DNA of 64,000 bases from Cristatella mucedo (Eukaryota > Bryozoa > Phylactolaemata > Cristatellidae): NCBI GenBank assembly GCA_009760855.2, contig WPIO01000020.1, positions 4,785,501-4,849,500 of the forward strand, written 5' to 3'. Every line of letters begins with the position of its first letter. Position 1 is the stretch's first letter. Below are positions 1-11,375 of this stretch, in pieces. The notes under the pieces are model-generated. The model was not told where the DNA came from. It did not search any database and saw only the letters and a program-made list of their open reading frames with translations. Both the position numbers and the translations under genes were made by a program.

Positions 1-172
1 AAACGAAATCTAGCTTAATAGACTCATAACTTGTTGCCTGTCTTTGCATTTTCAAATAGCCATATGATTGTGCATCTTCGACAATTTCTCCAAGTACTAT
101 ATTCATTTTAAGGGCCCAGCGTGCACGAACATGCCAAAGTATATAATCCAGGTAGCTATTTAAATTCCTATT

Positions 173-308
173 AGCTCTGGTTTGGCCCAGGTGTAAAGTG
201 CTCAATATATGCAACCGAGGTCTTGGGGTCGAGCCATAGAGACATGAACCACCTGAACAGAGATATTAAGTTTTCTTAGAGTGCTATATACAAATGAATT
301 ATATTTTA
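173..308 (+). mobile_element. SINE-A copy (tRNA-like head, L2-type hairpin tail)
   Basis: Diverged copy. The head keeps GTGTAAAGTGCTC (box A side) and GGGGTCGAGCC (box B side). The tail keeps ACCTGAACAGAGAT...AGTTTTCTTAGAGTGCTATA and ends CAAATGAATTATATTTT, matching the tails at 11.5 and 55.4 kb. Confidence 0.75.
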
Positions 309-2400
309 TCTGCGAGTTTTTTTAAGGCTGTCTGCTTAAGCGAACGATATGCTTCAGGGACTCTCACTTGAGGATGCCTGAAGCTGGTAGATCTAAAAGT
401 TGGTAGGGAAGACTTGCTAAATCTTACCTGGAGAAAAGGGTCTCAATAGAGGCTGCCCTGTCTTGAAATAGGCCCATGGTCTTGTGTACTACTTAAAAAT
501 CTTGCTCGGCTAGTCAGGCCATCTAGGTAACAGATCGAGAGTATAGTCTCTTGAGCCAGGGATGCTGATCATGAGCTGAACCTCGACCTTACCAGAACCA
601 GCCGGTCACAGGCTGGGCCGCCTGCTGCCTGTTTGAGTGGAGGCTGCAGCCCTCCACCCCTGACTGGTTCCTCTCATACCATGACTACCCCTCTGATGTA
701 ATCATCTTTTAAATTTTCACTGCAGGATTTCTCCCCATCTGAATGATGTGTAGTACAGTTATTTTCAAGTTCTCAGCTCGGCCAACCAAACAAATTGTGA
801 AACGTTGAAGTCACATACCGATACGGCTTCTTCTCCTACTCTGCAGGAACTCAGCAGTCTGTGAGGAGCATTGGGTGGGAATAAGATTGTTGGCCCCACA
901 TGCTGGTGCCTCTGGTCATATGGGAGCTCAATGTTGGTTCTTATTCACTAACACTCTGCATGAAACAGCAAATGTGCTGAGCATCAGTCTGATTTACATG
1001 CGCAAGACACCCCTAGTGGATGTGATATCACTGGAAAGAAGTACAGATGTATTATCGTACCTCGGGCAGTTGTCTTAAGCACAACCTCTGTAACCAGAGA
1101 CAGGAGTCTTACCAACTCATCCTTTCGACAGGTGACATCAGTTATTCTTATTTCAAGACTTATTGCCAACAAAAATATGCTTTTGCCCATCGCTATTTTG
1201 TTTCAGGTCGCTACTTAGTTCAGTAATATCGATAGAATGAACCGAGTTCCTTTTGCCAGTCATGCATTTTTACTTGGATGAAAGCCCACTGGTCTTCCAT
1301 CCTTCCCATAACTGTGACACCCAGAGAGAATGCCCTGTGCCTGGCGTGTGCAGACGCCTGTCTTTCTAAGCTCTGGCACTGTTTAAGTCTGCTGGCTGAC
1401 CGGATGATAACATTTTTGTTTGCTGCTTCTTTTGCCACCCCCTCAAACTAGGTGACATGTTCATGCTGCAGCTATATACCTGGCCCTCTGATGTTATCTG
1501 CGATTGCAGCCCGGCCACCACCACTCCCCTTCTTGTGTGGCAGCTGCATGCAGAGGCCTTGTGACACCATCCCTGTCAGCTTGCATCAACTGCAGGTTTC
1601 AGCAGCCCTAGCAATTCTCTGTCAATCGCCAGCTAATAGCAATAGAAGTATTAGTTATGTCAGCCTCCGAGTACTTTCCTGGCTCAGTAGGTGGCAAAAT
1701 GTTTGCTTGGCAAAAGTGGTTTGCTAATATTTGCTTGTGTGTAGGTGGCAATCTCCTGCATTTCTCTGGATCTGCTGCTGTGCCACATCCATTCCTACCT
1801 GGCGTTGCTGTGGCTGCAGTATCTGCAATAGCAGCGCCCTGCTCTTGACTGTTGACTGCAGCTTCGGCATCTAACTGCTGTAGTTGGTGGTGGCCAGCAG
1901 TGGTCACTTAGTTGTCTTTGTGCCTGTGATTGGTCTCGTGTCTCTGCCAGTGGGCATGCTGATCTGAGTCGTGAGCCATTTGCTGCAAAACAAGCACCCT
2001 GAGCTCTTGTGGCAGCCACTTCTGCAGAGGCTGCTGCCCTGTGCTGCCATTGTCCTTGATCTATTTTGCTGTGCTTTATTTGCACCAGGTCTCACGTGCA
2101 GCTTACACAATGGCCATTAGTCGAGGTGCCGAGTTGAATGCAAGCCGTTTTGGCAGTCAAGCACTCCAACTCGAGCAGTCAGCAAAGAGTTGGGCACTGA
2201 GCCATGACTGTGTGAGGGGTGGTCGAGTTCGGGAATCTGCGACAGTCGCTGCTATGGCAGCATCCACCACCATGGCTGCTGTGATAATAGCTGCAGTGCT
2301 CCAGCTGCAGCAGCTCGATGAGTGCAGTCAGGCAAACGGTTGGCAGTGTAAGGGCAATCCTCCTTCTTGCCATGTGCCTTGTTGCAGGTGCTGTGCAGAT
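309..2400. other. No recognised gene
   Basis: Pyrimidine-rich single-copy-looking sequence. Short open frames exist on both strands but none resembles a known family or has convincing splice context. It may be upstream intron of the DHHC gene. Confidence 0.5.
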
Positions 2401-2541
2401 AAATATAATTCATTTGTATAGAGCCCCAAGAGAACTTAATCTCTATTCAGGCTCTTTACATATGCCTCGGGGCTCGAGCCCACGACCTCAGCCAGACCTT
2501 GGCCGGGGCGAGCGCCTTAACCGCTGGACCAATCCAGCTCG
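2401..2541 (-). mobile_element. SINE-A copy, minus strand
   Basis: Reads on the minus strand as a tRNA-like head (GGTCCAGCGGTTAAGGCGCTC, then GGTCGTGGGCTCGAGCCCC) followed by the hairpin tail GAGCCTGAATAGAGATTAAG...TTGGGGCTCTATACAAATGAATTATATTT. It is a well preserved copy, about 140 bases. Any apparent coding frame across it is a chance frame. Confidence 0.88.
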
Positions 2542-2942
2542 GGGGATGTCCTGCTCTTTGTGCTCCCTGTGCAGGTTTAGCTGCAAGATTCTAGGGCCTG
2601 TCTGCCTCTTAGACCATCGACCCAATGCCCTTGGCTTTGTTCGTGTGCTATCTATAATTCTTGTATTCAGTCAGTTCGATCGGTTTTTGCTCGAGGAGTG
2701 CAAGGGAACAGATTTACCCACGGGCATACAGGTAGGTGTGAAATGGGAGGCAGTGATAGACAGCTTTGCACCACACATATCCGGTCAAATCTGTTCTGAA
2801 AAATCCATTTAAAAATAATGTACCACCCCCCCTGTAAGCAGCAGCTTCCCACTTTTTTTCTGGCTCAGCATATCAATTCCCCTACCTTACCTGCCTGCAA
2901 GAGCTACTCTCACCTGATGCTTAGACAGGCTCCCTCTCTCTT

Positions 2943-3043
<101 letters not shown>

Positions 3044-3911
3044 ATGTGCTGGGCTCGACTTCATGGCTGCAGCTGCTTGTGAGCCAAGCAGCCAAGCATC
3101 GATCAGGATAGCCTCCCTCCCCTAGGCCAAAGCTTTCCAGCTTGCTGCTAGCAATTCCTTGTGGCAGCCGAGCTACTAATAGTGCTTGCTACTGCCTGGT
3201 GGTCTCGGTGCTCCTCTGTGTGCACATACTGCCACAGGCGAGTGCTCATTGACCAGCCTGTGCTTGCCTCTGTGCTGTCATCCCTGAGGCCCTCCTGGAA
3301 GGGGGAGTGCACGTGATTTGTCGGGTTACTCACCAGACTCCATCTGATGGCTCAGCCTTCGGAGGTTGGGGTTGCATGCTTGCAAGCTCGCCCAACTTGT
3401 TTGATGGAGCGCTGGGCACCAGGAGGAAAATCTATGTGGATCGATCCTGAAGCAGATGCGAATTTTGACTTTGCTAGAGGTCAATTACCAGGCCTGCATT
3501 CGGCAAATCTCTAATTGAGTTTAATTATATAGCAGCCGGAGGTGGGCAATTGATGGGCCCTAGCAGTTCCACAGTGCTCACGAAATCGGGCTGTGCTAGT
3601 CTTCAACTACAGGGCCTGGCATTCGACAATTCTCTCATTAAGCTCAATGATCTGGTGCTGCTTGAGATATACCGGCTAGTCCTCTGGTCCTGCAGACCAG
3701 TCGATTGATTTTTACCAGTCGATTGATTTTTAAGGTCAAATTTTTTGTTATAAGTCTGCAAGCATACTATGGCTCTGCTTTGCTCCTGGTGACCACTGTC
3801 TGTCGGAAGACCTACAAGCCTGGAGCCTCCCATGATTGGCCCACTGTTGCTCCTCCTCCTCCTCCTTCCAGTCACCCAGACCTTCACCTCTTTTCCCCTC
3901 TGTAATGCTCC
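3044..3911. other. No recognised gene
   Basis: Contains a short direct repeat near 3700-3730 (GTCGATTGATTTTTA seen twice) and a CTC triplet run near 3850. No coding or repeat family is recognised. Confidence 0.5.
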
Positions 3912-4192
3912 TCCATCTGTAGCTCCATAAAGCCAGAGACTTGTGGGTGTTACACAGGAGCGTTTGGTATAGCATATTCACAGCCTAAGCAGCTTTCGGT
4001 AGAAATTATATTATATTCGGTATATTCACATTCAGTAGCCAATATACTTCATCTCATGCAACAAAGAGAAAGTGAGAAGCATAGCTGAGTCAGAAGGGCA
4101 ATTGAAATATGGAGTAGCATGGAAGTAGCAGCTCAGGGTTGCTGAAAAGGATGTGCCATAGTCGGTAGCATGAAGGTTGTAGATGTCATTTC
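3912..4192 (-). mobile_element. LINE-B 3' fragment, minus strand
   Basis: Matches the 3' end of LINE-B at 32.1-32.35 kb and 50.0-50.2 kb in reverse: ACTTGTGGGTGTTACACAGGAG, then GCTTTCGGTA, CTTCATCTCATGCAACAAAGAG and GAAAAGGATGTGCCATAGTC. It is interrupted by a short AT-rich duplication near 4000-4030. The reading frame is broken. Confidence 0.8.
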
Positions 4193-4416
4193 CTTCCGAT
4201 CTTTCTGTTGCTGTTCTGTTCGGTTGCTGTTCAGCACTCATGTGGAGCATCTTGCTGAATGGAGTGGCTAGCTTTTAGCACTGCCCTCTCAGTTGTCATA
4301 CCGGAAGCTCTTTTCAGCCTTTGGGTTTAGGGCGTCTCCCCAGATCCAGCAGCTGGAATATAGATTGGGCATGCTGAGCTGGAACTGGTATGGCTATATC
4401 ATTTCACTGCTACCTG

Positions 4417-4418
<2 letters not shown>

Positions 4419-4510
<92 letters not shown>
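4419..4510. repeat. (GA)n microsatellite
   Basis: About 90 bases of pure GA dinucleotides. Frames reading Arg-Glu repeats across it are not genes. Confidence 0.98.
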
Positions 4511-4511
<1 letters not shown>

Positions 4512-5129
4512 CGCATTGGCAGCTAGGAGATTTGCTTCATATGGTGAATTGTTATTCAGCAGTCGCAGCAAAGGCCACTGGAATGCTCAATGGGTGGTGA
4601 GTGTCAAGTGATCAGTCGTGAAAATGCCTCTATTGCCAGGATTGCATCTTAAGACCTTCGATCGATCAACGTCTAGTTAGTATCCGTGACACTTGCAAAT
4701 TGATTGGGTTATCAGGGCCGATATTGCTTGCTAGGAGATAGAAATTCCTCTATGCTCTCAAGCCTGAAGTAGGCCTCTTCTCTTGAGAAAGTCGCTTATG
4801 GTGCATGATAGAAACTTTCAGACCCACATATTTTATGTGAAGACTGCATCTTCCTGGGGCTAAGCCAATGTTAAAGCAAAACGGAAGTAGTAAATGTCTG
4901 AGTTATTTCTTAAGCATGAATAAAAAAAGACGTGGTGGCAGTTACAAAATCACTGCCATGGACAACTATTTAAACTGGCCTTTTTATGTCATAAACGTCA
5001 CAACGGCTGCATTACATCACATCTCACAAACAGTATTTACTGACAGCCTACAAACAAACATGTATGCTGGATTATGTATATACTTAGGGTTACTCTTCCC
5101 TCATTAGGATTCTGTGCTACCCTTCTCTG
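4511..5129. other. No recognised gene
   Basis: Nothing recognisable. A short AT-rich part sits near 4900-5090. Confidence 0.45.
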
Positions 5130-5515
5130 ACCAGGCATAAGCTTCTGCATTGTCTCTTCTGCTGCACACATTGCACAAAGTCTGAGTTTTACTGAAAATG
5201 TTGGCTGCTGGTAGAGGCTAATCATCCAGCCATTCTCAGGTACTTGTATATATCACTCCATAGTCGTTCTATTGGTGTTCAAGTCTGAAATTGGCTTGGC
5301 CACTGCATTAGCACTAAACAAGAATTCGTCGAAAAAGTACCTGTGGGTCGTAACATTTGACAGAAAGATAGCTCTCTAAGCAAGTTTCCAGGTCAGTGAA
5401 GTGCTTTTCGAGGAATACTTGTTTGGTGCGGAAGCAGCTGCAGCCATGCCACCCAGACCAGCAGTTCATTGCGAAACCGACTGTCTTGGCCAGCACTTTA
5501 TTTTATCAGTTCCAT
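5130..5515 (-). pseudogene. Tc1/mariner transposase relic (copy 1)
   Basis: On the minus strand the bases at about 5250-5310 read TGGCCAAGCCAATTT... and translate, with a one-base slip, as WPSQ...TPIERLWSDIY. This is the conserved motif after the second catalytic Asp in Tc1/mariner DDE transposases (usual form WPSQSPDLNPIE-LW). It aligns along its length with the copy at 10.7-11.2 kb, for example ACTGAAAATGTTG, ATAGTCGTTCTAT and GTGCTAATGCAG. The block holding the second catalytic Asp seen in copy 2 seems deleted here. No intact frame and no terminal repeats were found. Confidence 0.65.
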
Positions 5516-5906
5516 TGGGAAATAACCACCTCTGCTTTTGAATATGTAATTAAATAGTCCACTGGTCAAAAGTCTTTTCATCAGTGTTCGTAATTCAATA
5601 CTCAACTCAATGTTTAATTTCAATTATGAGAGTGCATGTTACAGCTTAGTGTGGGAGTTAGTAAATTATCTCTCCTGTTTATTTATGTGACCAGGATCAT
5701 AGCTGAACGATAGTAGTAGTACCATTAATATCTCGAAAGAAAGAAATTCGAAAGAAATCAAAAGAATTGAAAGATCACAAATAAGCTTGACGTTGGTCAT
5801 ATGTGATTAATGACAGACAGATCCACATTCGAAATGTATAGGTTTATCATTAGACCTGGCTTATAAAGTGAGATCTGCAGCACATACATTTATTATATCA
5901 CTATGT

Positions 5907-5933
5907 AGATATATGTGTATATATGTATATGCA

Positions 5934-5972
<39 letters not shown>

Positions 5973-5988
5973 GTATATGTATATATTC
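5907..5988. repeat. (TA)n microsatellite
   Basis: TA dinucleotides with scattered TG steps. Confidence 0.95.
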
Positions 5989-6094
5989 CATACACAAGTA
6001 GAGATAGTTTCTTGCGGGCCCTATTTGTCACCTCTAACCTTGTTATGCATGTTGTTCTTTGAGCATGCTACTGTTAATCATTAGATCATGCTTC

Positions 6095-6178
6095 CTTTAC
6101 AGCAAATTTAAAGTGCCTAGAAAGAGATTGACTTCTCTGTGGTTGCTATAAGCAATGTATTATTTTTATTTTTATTAG
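6095..6178 (+). mobile_element. LINE-A 3' tail remnant
   Basis: CAGCAAATTTAAAGTGCCTAGAAAGAGATT...TTCTCTGTGGTTGCTAT followed by ATTATTTTTATTTTTATTA. This is the end of LINE-A only; the body is missing. Confidence 0.65.
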
Positions 6179-6849
6179 TCAGGTGCCCTTTCGACTAGTA
6201 GCTGACTCTTTTAGTAACCACTAGCACTTGTTCTTCAAGTGCCTTTGGTTGCCCACATGCCCAATGGTGAATTCCATTTGATGCTAAGCATTCGAGTCGT
6301 CGGATGTGTTGCCCTTTCTAGCCTTGCATGCCATATGCTAACATTACTATGACTTGGTGGTATCTTGTTCACTAAAAATAAAGTATTACGTCAATATGTA
6401 GCCATATGATTGTGTTTTGAGGAACTTGAGCATTTCTCCTATTCTTCATCCTAGAGTACCTCAAGCAGCAGTCGGTCGGGTGGCGTGATTGCGATATGGA
6501 GCCAATCTGCATGCACAAATCTGACAGTAGGCATCATTTGAACCTGGGTCATCATTTGAACCTCGATCTGGGGATGGTGAAATACTATGGCACTGCATTC
6601 CAGGCCAGCTATAGGTCCTTATGTCATGACTTGACGAGCAAATCGTTAGCTCCCGTGCATGGCATCCTACCCACTCCTGGCTTAAGACAGCTGCATCGAG
6701 GCTGTCTGACCTACTTTTACAACTTGCAGCTTTAAGCTTTTAAGGGAGTTTCTGTATGATATCGTGTTCCTATTCTTGACCTTTCGATGTGCCGCTGCAT
6801 TGGGTTTCTGTGTACACGCATTGAGTAAACCCTTCTCTTTCTTTTGCAG
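6179..6849. other. No recognised gene; probable intron just upstream of the DHHC exon
   Basis: Contains a small direct repeat near 6535-6570 (CATCATTTGAACCT twice). It ends in the polypyrimidine tract and TTTTGCAG acceptor of the DHHC exon. Confidence 0.6.
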
Positions 6850-6987
6850 ACCGGTTCGACCATCACTGTCCGTGGGTCGGAAATTGTGTCGGCAAGAGAA
6901 ACTACAAATACTTCTACCTGTTTCTCCTCTCGTTGAGCGTCTACTGTGCCTACCTTTTTGCGATTGCTGCCACTTGCTTGGTCCAAC
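6850..6987 (+). CDS. DHHC palmitoyltransferase, catalytic exon (internal)
   Basis: Internal exon of an S-acyltransferase that transfers palmitate to cysteines of client proteins on Golgi, endosome or plasma membranes. It follows a TTTTGCAG acceptor and ends at a GTGAGT donor. The frame reads [18 protein letters not shown], the core of the DHHC Cys-rich domain. Asp-His-His-Cys is at 6858-6869 and the catalytic Cys codon at 6867-6869. A hydrophobic stretch follows ([20 protein letters not shown]), which is the third membrane helix. The exon starts with the last two bases of a codon (nAC), which fits the family residue D or E before RFDHHC, and ends one base into an Arg codon completed by the next exon. 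The extended match [10 protein letters not shown] is typical of the ZDHHC9/14/18 and Drosophila approximated group. The part of the Cys-rich domain before DHHC must lie in an upstream exon that I did not find. Confidence 0.96.
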
Positions 6988-7394
6988 GTGAGTCAGCAGC
7001 GCCTCGAATAATGCCGATCAAGCGAGCGAGCATGCTGCTCTTGCCAAGTCCGGTCGGTCCGTCGTCGACGAATCGTTTCTCCTTGGCACCTGTGCAGCAG
7101 CCCCCTCCCCCCCCCCCCCCCCCACTTTGCCTCACGGCCCACCACCACCACTGCCTGGCTCCAACGTCCCACGTGATCTGCCTGACAGCGCTCCGACTTA
7201 CCTCGCCCTGTCGTGCCACGTGTTCAGAAAGTTGCCGGACTGCTGGGCTCTGCCAGGCTTGCATAGGTTGGACCTTGGATGTCGGACTGCTGATGACTGG
7301 TGTTCGCCTCCAATCGTGCTTTGGTGTTTTTTGCTGTTGTTTGCCGCTGCCACTGCACGCAGCCTAGCTCTTGTCATGCTCCCTGGCATTGCAG
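6988..7394 (+). other. Intron of the DHHC gene, with poly-C tract
   Basis: Spacer between the catalytic and fourth-helix exons. It begins GTGAGT and ends TTGCAG. It holds a near-perfect C run at 7101-7123 followed by CAC/CCA triplets. No other feature is seen. Confidence 0.85.
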
Positions 7395-7546
7395 GATCAA
7401 TAGACAAGGGCTTCGTCATGGCGCTACAGGAAGGTCCGCTCAGTGCCGTCGTCATTGTCGTCTGCTTTTTTTCAATATGGTCTGTGCTCGGACTAGCAGG
7501 GTTCCACACTTATCTTACCTGTCATGAAATGACTACAAATGAAGAT
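7395..7546 (+). CDS. DHHC palmitoyltransferase, fourth-helix and TTxE exon
   Basis: Second visible exon of the same gene. It lies 407 bases after the catalytic exon, between a CATTGCAG acceptor and a GTAAGT donor. It supplies GA to complete the split Arg codon (C+GA) and then reads 50 codons with no stop. The order is a short loop (SIDKGFVMALQEGP), a hydrophobic helix (AVVIVVCFFSIWSVLGLAGF), then HTYL and the TTNED motif. SIWSVxGLxGFHTYL followed by TTNED is the conserved fourth helix plus TTxE motif of the ZDHHC9/14/18 branch. TTxE packs near the active site in known DHHC structures. The exon ends on a whole codon (phase 0), matching the start of the next exon. No frameshift or missing key residue is seen. 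Confidence 0.95.
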
Positions 7547-8632
7547 GTAAGTCGCCTTTGCCATTGCACTGCTGCGGTCGATGCTTCATGCACACAGCTA
7601 TAGCAAGGGTATTCTGCCAAGTGCAAAAACTGCTCACTTCCATCCTATCAGCGGTGATATGTAACGATACTCTTTATGCACTCTTCTCAGGGAGAATTAG
7701 AGCTCCCCTTGCTGATTGTGTACAGTTGAAACGTTTGGCTGTTTCACATGGAAATTCTGTGTAGCACACGAGAGGTTTATGCCTCTCGTGTTCTACACAG
7801 AGTTTTTCGTGGGTCTCCTGCTAGCGCTGCCTGCTATACTGGTAGCTTGGTCTTGCAAGGAATGGTGTTTCGATGCAAAAAAGAGGTGTCTTGTGTGTGC
7901 ACATTTCCATCGTAGGCAATGTGCATTCATAGGAACTCATTTACTTGTTGCCCGTGAAGCACATATTAACATAATGAAAAGCTGGTGCCGGGTGCCCAGC
8001 AAGTAGTCAGGCTTGTGCAGGACATGCAGCCCTCTGAACTAAGTGCTAAATTTCTTGACTGCAAAGGGAGAGTGAAATGTTTGTTTGTGTGCTTTTTTTT
8101 ACCTGGGTCTCCTTTGCAGATGGAAAAAGCACATACCCCCACCCCACTTTATAGCATGTTCGTAGCCACAGCTGGTGGTTCTGACTCTCCGCGAAGTAGC
8201 TGATTGGGACAGTCTATGATTTAATTGGTGGTTTCATTGGGACTTATCATTAAGGAATAGTTAATAGTTGTTTTGTTATTCTAGAAGAGGTGTCTTTGAT
8301 GCTGCGTAAGCACCCGAGGCATTTGGCTAGGTCTTTAACTCGATTTTTTAAGTTATTGTGTTTTGTTACCTTTCAATACATTAAAGTTCTTAGAAAAATA
8401 ATTTAGCTCTCAGACGGTGCTATGCAAATAGGTAGCTATTATTTTTATCACTTGAGAGTTGGTCTTGTGAGCTCAATACCCCTGGCATTGCAGCATATAC
8501 CTTGTTGAGGGATTGCTCAATTCAGAAAAGTTGCTGCTGCTGCTCATGCTGCTGCGAATTGCTCCTTCTGCTCCGGCTACTGCTGCTCCGGCACACTACC
8601 TACGGCTGCCTCATCGTTCCTCATCCACTCAG
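7547..8632 (+). other. Intron of the DHHC gene
   Basis: Begins GTAAGT and ends CACTCAG. It contains an old LINE-A tail near 8382-8455 and a CTG/CTC-rich stretch at 8530-8590 just before the acceptor. Short open stretches here show no recognisable coding sequence. Confidence 0.8.
8382..8455 (+). mobile_element. Old LINE-A tail
   Basis: TTAAAGTTCTTAGAAAAATAATTTAGCTCTCAGACGGTGCTATGCAAAT then an ATT-rich end. It is diverged but keeps the tail order. Confidence 0.5.
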
Positions 8633-8947
8633 ATCAAGAAGACGTACAAAGGTGGTCGCAGCTCCTCCTCGACAGCGGCAAATGACGGCAGCACACGGAA
8701 TCCGTTCGCTCGAGGACTGGGCATCGTCAACTGCTGCGCCGTTCTGTGCGGCCCCTTGCCTCCTAGTCTCATCGATCGGCGTGGCTGGGTGACCGCCGCC
8801 GACACCGAGGTTGCAGCCAACGCACAGCCGCCTGGCATTCCAGAGTGGCCCTCCGGCTACCCACAGCAGCCTCAGCTGCTGCAGCAGCGCCCAGCGTACG
8901 GAGCCACCGACATGCCGCCCCTCGTGCAACCCGGCCACGTGACTAAG
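8633..8947 (+). CDS. DHHC palmitoyltransferase, PPSLIDRRG exon and start of cytosolic tail
   Basis: Third visible exon, 105 codons, with a CACTCAG acceptor and a GTATGC donor, phase 0 at both ends. It begins IKKTYKGG, directly after TTNED of the previous exon, where relatives have IKGSW or LKGSF. A Ser-rich linker with an NPF motif follows, then NCCAVLCGPLPPSLIDRRG (about 8729-8786), a block diagnostic of the ZDHHC9/14/18 group. The remainder is a Pro/Gln/Ala-rich tail of low complexity (for example PQQPQLLQQRP), probably disordered and cytosolic. The spacer between TTNED and NCCAVLCG is longer than I would expect in relatives and carries an SSSST run. An apparent methionine start about 120 bases upstream lies in the intron, in a CTG-rich stretch. 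Confidence 0.93.
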
Positions 8948-9521
8948 GTATGCCGCTTTGCGAGCTGGTAAGAGGCTGTTATCTACTGTGCTAGGGAGTC
9001 GCCGGTGGTTATGGGGCTCTTGTTTTTAGTGCTGCTGCGCCGTTTGTCGTGTTCTGTGCAGTGACATTGTTTTGCTCATGCTCTGATGCATTTAGGCAAA
9101 TGCATTGGTTGATGCATTATGCAAAGGCACGCAGTTCCTTTGCTGTAGAAAAATCTTTTGTCATATCATTGCACGAGCCAGGTTGTCTAGCGTCTTCTTT
9201 CTTCCAGTCATTAGCTAGAATTCAAACGTTCATGCAGCTTACCCTCTCCGAATGAAAGAATGAAAAATCTGAAGGATTGATAGAAGGATGATCCTTTCGC
9301 TTGAACAGTCTGTGCATCGGACTTCATAAGTGCTTTTCACTGACACACTCTGATTGCAGATACACACGTTTGCTATTCTGTAACTCCGTCCTAGTCATTT
9401 GTCCTAGTTATCTAACTAGTGTCACTGCAATTGCAAGGAGATGCTTACCGATTGTAAAAAGCTAGGGCAGTTTGGTTTGCCCATGGTGAAGGTCGCAACT
9501 GCTGTGATTCTCCTATTATAA

Positions 9522-9660
9522 GGGCTCTGATAGTCTATGAGGTAAGGTGCTTGTTCGTAACGATAGAGGTCATGGATTCGAATCCTGTATTGCCAGCTGC
9601 AATTGGTGATGTTAGCCGTTAAGTCTCTTCTGTCGCTTTACAAATAAAGCTGTACAATTT
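9522..9660 (+). mobile_element. SINE-B copy
   Basis: tRNA-derived repeat with a box A-like GGTAAGGTGCTTG and a box B-like TGGATTCGAATCC. It is followed by the family tail GTTAGCCGTTAAGTCTCTTCTGTCGCTTTACAAATAAAGC, shared with copies at 45.1 and 48.6 kb. Confidence 0.78.
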
Positions 9661-10282
9661 TATTTTCCGTTATTCTTTCTTGCCTATGTAGCCCAGCCTT
9701 TCGGCATCAAGTTTTAAGCTCCATCACTTACCTGTGTGTCCAGTAATTCTCTTGCTTCGTGTACCTAGCTTTGCTACTTACTCCTTGCCTCGAACTTACT
9801 CATTGCCTGCCCAATGTCTGTTCTAGCCCTGCACCGTGGAGCTTGCAGTTGACTTAACAGGTCGTGAGCTCCAGTCCTGAAATCTTACAGTATATCCCCG
9901 CCCCGTCCGGCAAGGGAGGTTGTGATGGCATAAGCTATTCTGCTGCTAAGGCAGTTAATCGGCTTCTTGTTTTTACTTTACTTCCCAGACATCACCTACA
10001 AGACTGCTACTCGACTATTGACGTTTGGCTGTGTCAGAGCAAGCCGTAAATATTTTGGAGATCATAGCTTCAGCTCCTGTGCACCTAAAACCTAGTACTC
10101 TTTGCTGACTGACTTTCCAACATATCCTGACTGCAGTTCTTTTTTAAAAAAAAAAAGCTAAAACCCCTCCTATATCTCACAGCAGTTTCACCCACCCTTG
10201 TGAATCATCTATAGTGTGCTCATGTGCCCTGCATTGTATGCGTTTTAATCACTCACAATTTGTTTTCCTTTATTTTTAGCCT

Positions 10283-10357
10283 ATGTAAAGTGTTAACAAT
10301 TTAGTTACTTTAGGGTGATACAACTGTATTACTATTATTATTATTATTATTACTGCT
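10283..10357 (+). mobile_element. Degraded LINE-A tail with (ATT)n
   Basis: GTAAAGTGTTAACAATTTAG...TTTAGGGTGATACAAC followed by seven or so ATT units. The hairpin stem is largely lost. Confidence 0.45.
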
Positions 10358-10724
10358 ACTACTGGTATTTTGCATCGTGATCAAAGCCTGCTCGGTGGTT
10401 GATTTTAAGTTTTGTATGTGTTTAAGTGTCGTATGTCTCACTTAGTTATTTTTGAACCTGTGAACCTTCTCCAGCATTTACTGTAAACCATCAAATTATT
10501 TCGACAGTCTTTCTACGTTTGCCAAACTCTTTGGGATATAGATTACACTAAGCTTCAAAAAAATCCTTGCATTGTGGCCAACATTGCCCCGGCTGTAAAT
10601 TCGTTCAAGTAAAATAAGAGGGTTTTTTATGATCCCAGGCAAACTAAAGTTATGAGTAGCATGAGAAAATATTTGTTGACTGCCAAAAACAAGCACATAT
10701 GCAGTTGGTATGCATGGGTTGAGT

Positions 10725-11240
10725 ATGAGCTCATCCTATCGTGATTCCTGTTTACCTCTCTTGTCTGGCCAACCACAGAGGCCACAAGCTTTGAGATTTT
10801 CTCTTCTGCAGAAGAACAGTCTACAGACTGAATTGAACTGAAAATGTTGACCTCTGATGTAGGCCTCAGCTCCCTGTCGATATCGCTCTATAGTTGTTCT
10901 ATATAGTTGAGGTTAGGCGACTGGCTAGGCCTCTAAATTAGCACCACAGAAGGATTTATCCAAAAAAAGGAACCTCACCGGCCCAGCAGTGTGCATGTGG
11001 TGGTTATCTTGCTGCCAAATGTAGCGATCCAGCAGAGTATTTTACCTTTGAAATCCAATTTGCTTCACTAATAATAACTTGGGTTACATACGTTTTTGAC
11101 GGATAATTGTTTGGTGCCGATGCAGTCTGCTAGCCTGTTGGTTTATTTGAACTCCTTGGAATAACTATGGAACAATATCGACTGGCAGCTGATGCAGAGT
11201 TCTGGGCATACATCAGTATCCGGTGTTTATTTAAGTGAAG
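10725..11240 (-). pseudogene. Tc1/mariner transposase relic (copy 2)
   Basis: Minus-strand relic of a DDE transposase inside a DHHC intron. It reads YIWQQDNHHMHTAG (family form QQDN-P-HTA, containing the second catalytic Asp) and, a short distance on after a frame slip, PSQSPNLNYIEQL followed by a stop in place of Trp (family form WPSQSPDLNPIE-LW). The frame then continues SDIDRELRPTSEVNIF. At least one stop and one frameshift make it inactive. The N-terminal helix-turn-helix and the terminal inverted repeats were not identified. Confidence 0.8.
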
Positions 11241-11375
11241 TGAATTTCAGGCTATTCAGAGGTTGTTTACAGCAGAAGAGAAAGTGCAGAGGCTGATAGC
11301 TTGAATGCCTTGCCATCCAAGTTTGTTAAAAAAAAAAGAATCGTGGGTGGAAAAGCATACATAACTGCACCATGT

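Noticed and set aside
2318-2812. 164-codon open frame on the plus strand
   Set aside because: It runs through a minus-strand SINE-A copy and has no recognisable domain; a chance frame.
4293-4611. Open frames reading long Arg-Glu repeats
   Set aside because: They are translations of the pure GA microsatellite.
6100-6849. Search for the upstream Cys-rich exon of the DHHC gene
   Set aside because: No segment encoding the CxxC...PPRASHC part with a phase-1 donor was found here or further upstream in the window.
6933-7367. 144-codon frame beginning within the DHHC catalytic exon
   Set aside because: It is in the wrong frame relative to the DHHC motif and runs through the intron and its poly-C tract.
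8502-8792. Methionine-started frames overlapping the PPSLIDRRG exon
   Set aside because: The 5' parts are CTG-rich intron; the exon begins after the CAG at 8630-8632 in phase with the previous exon.
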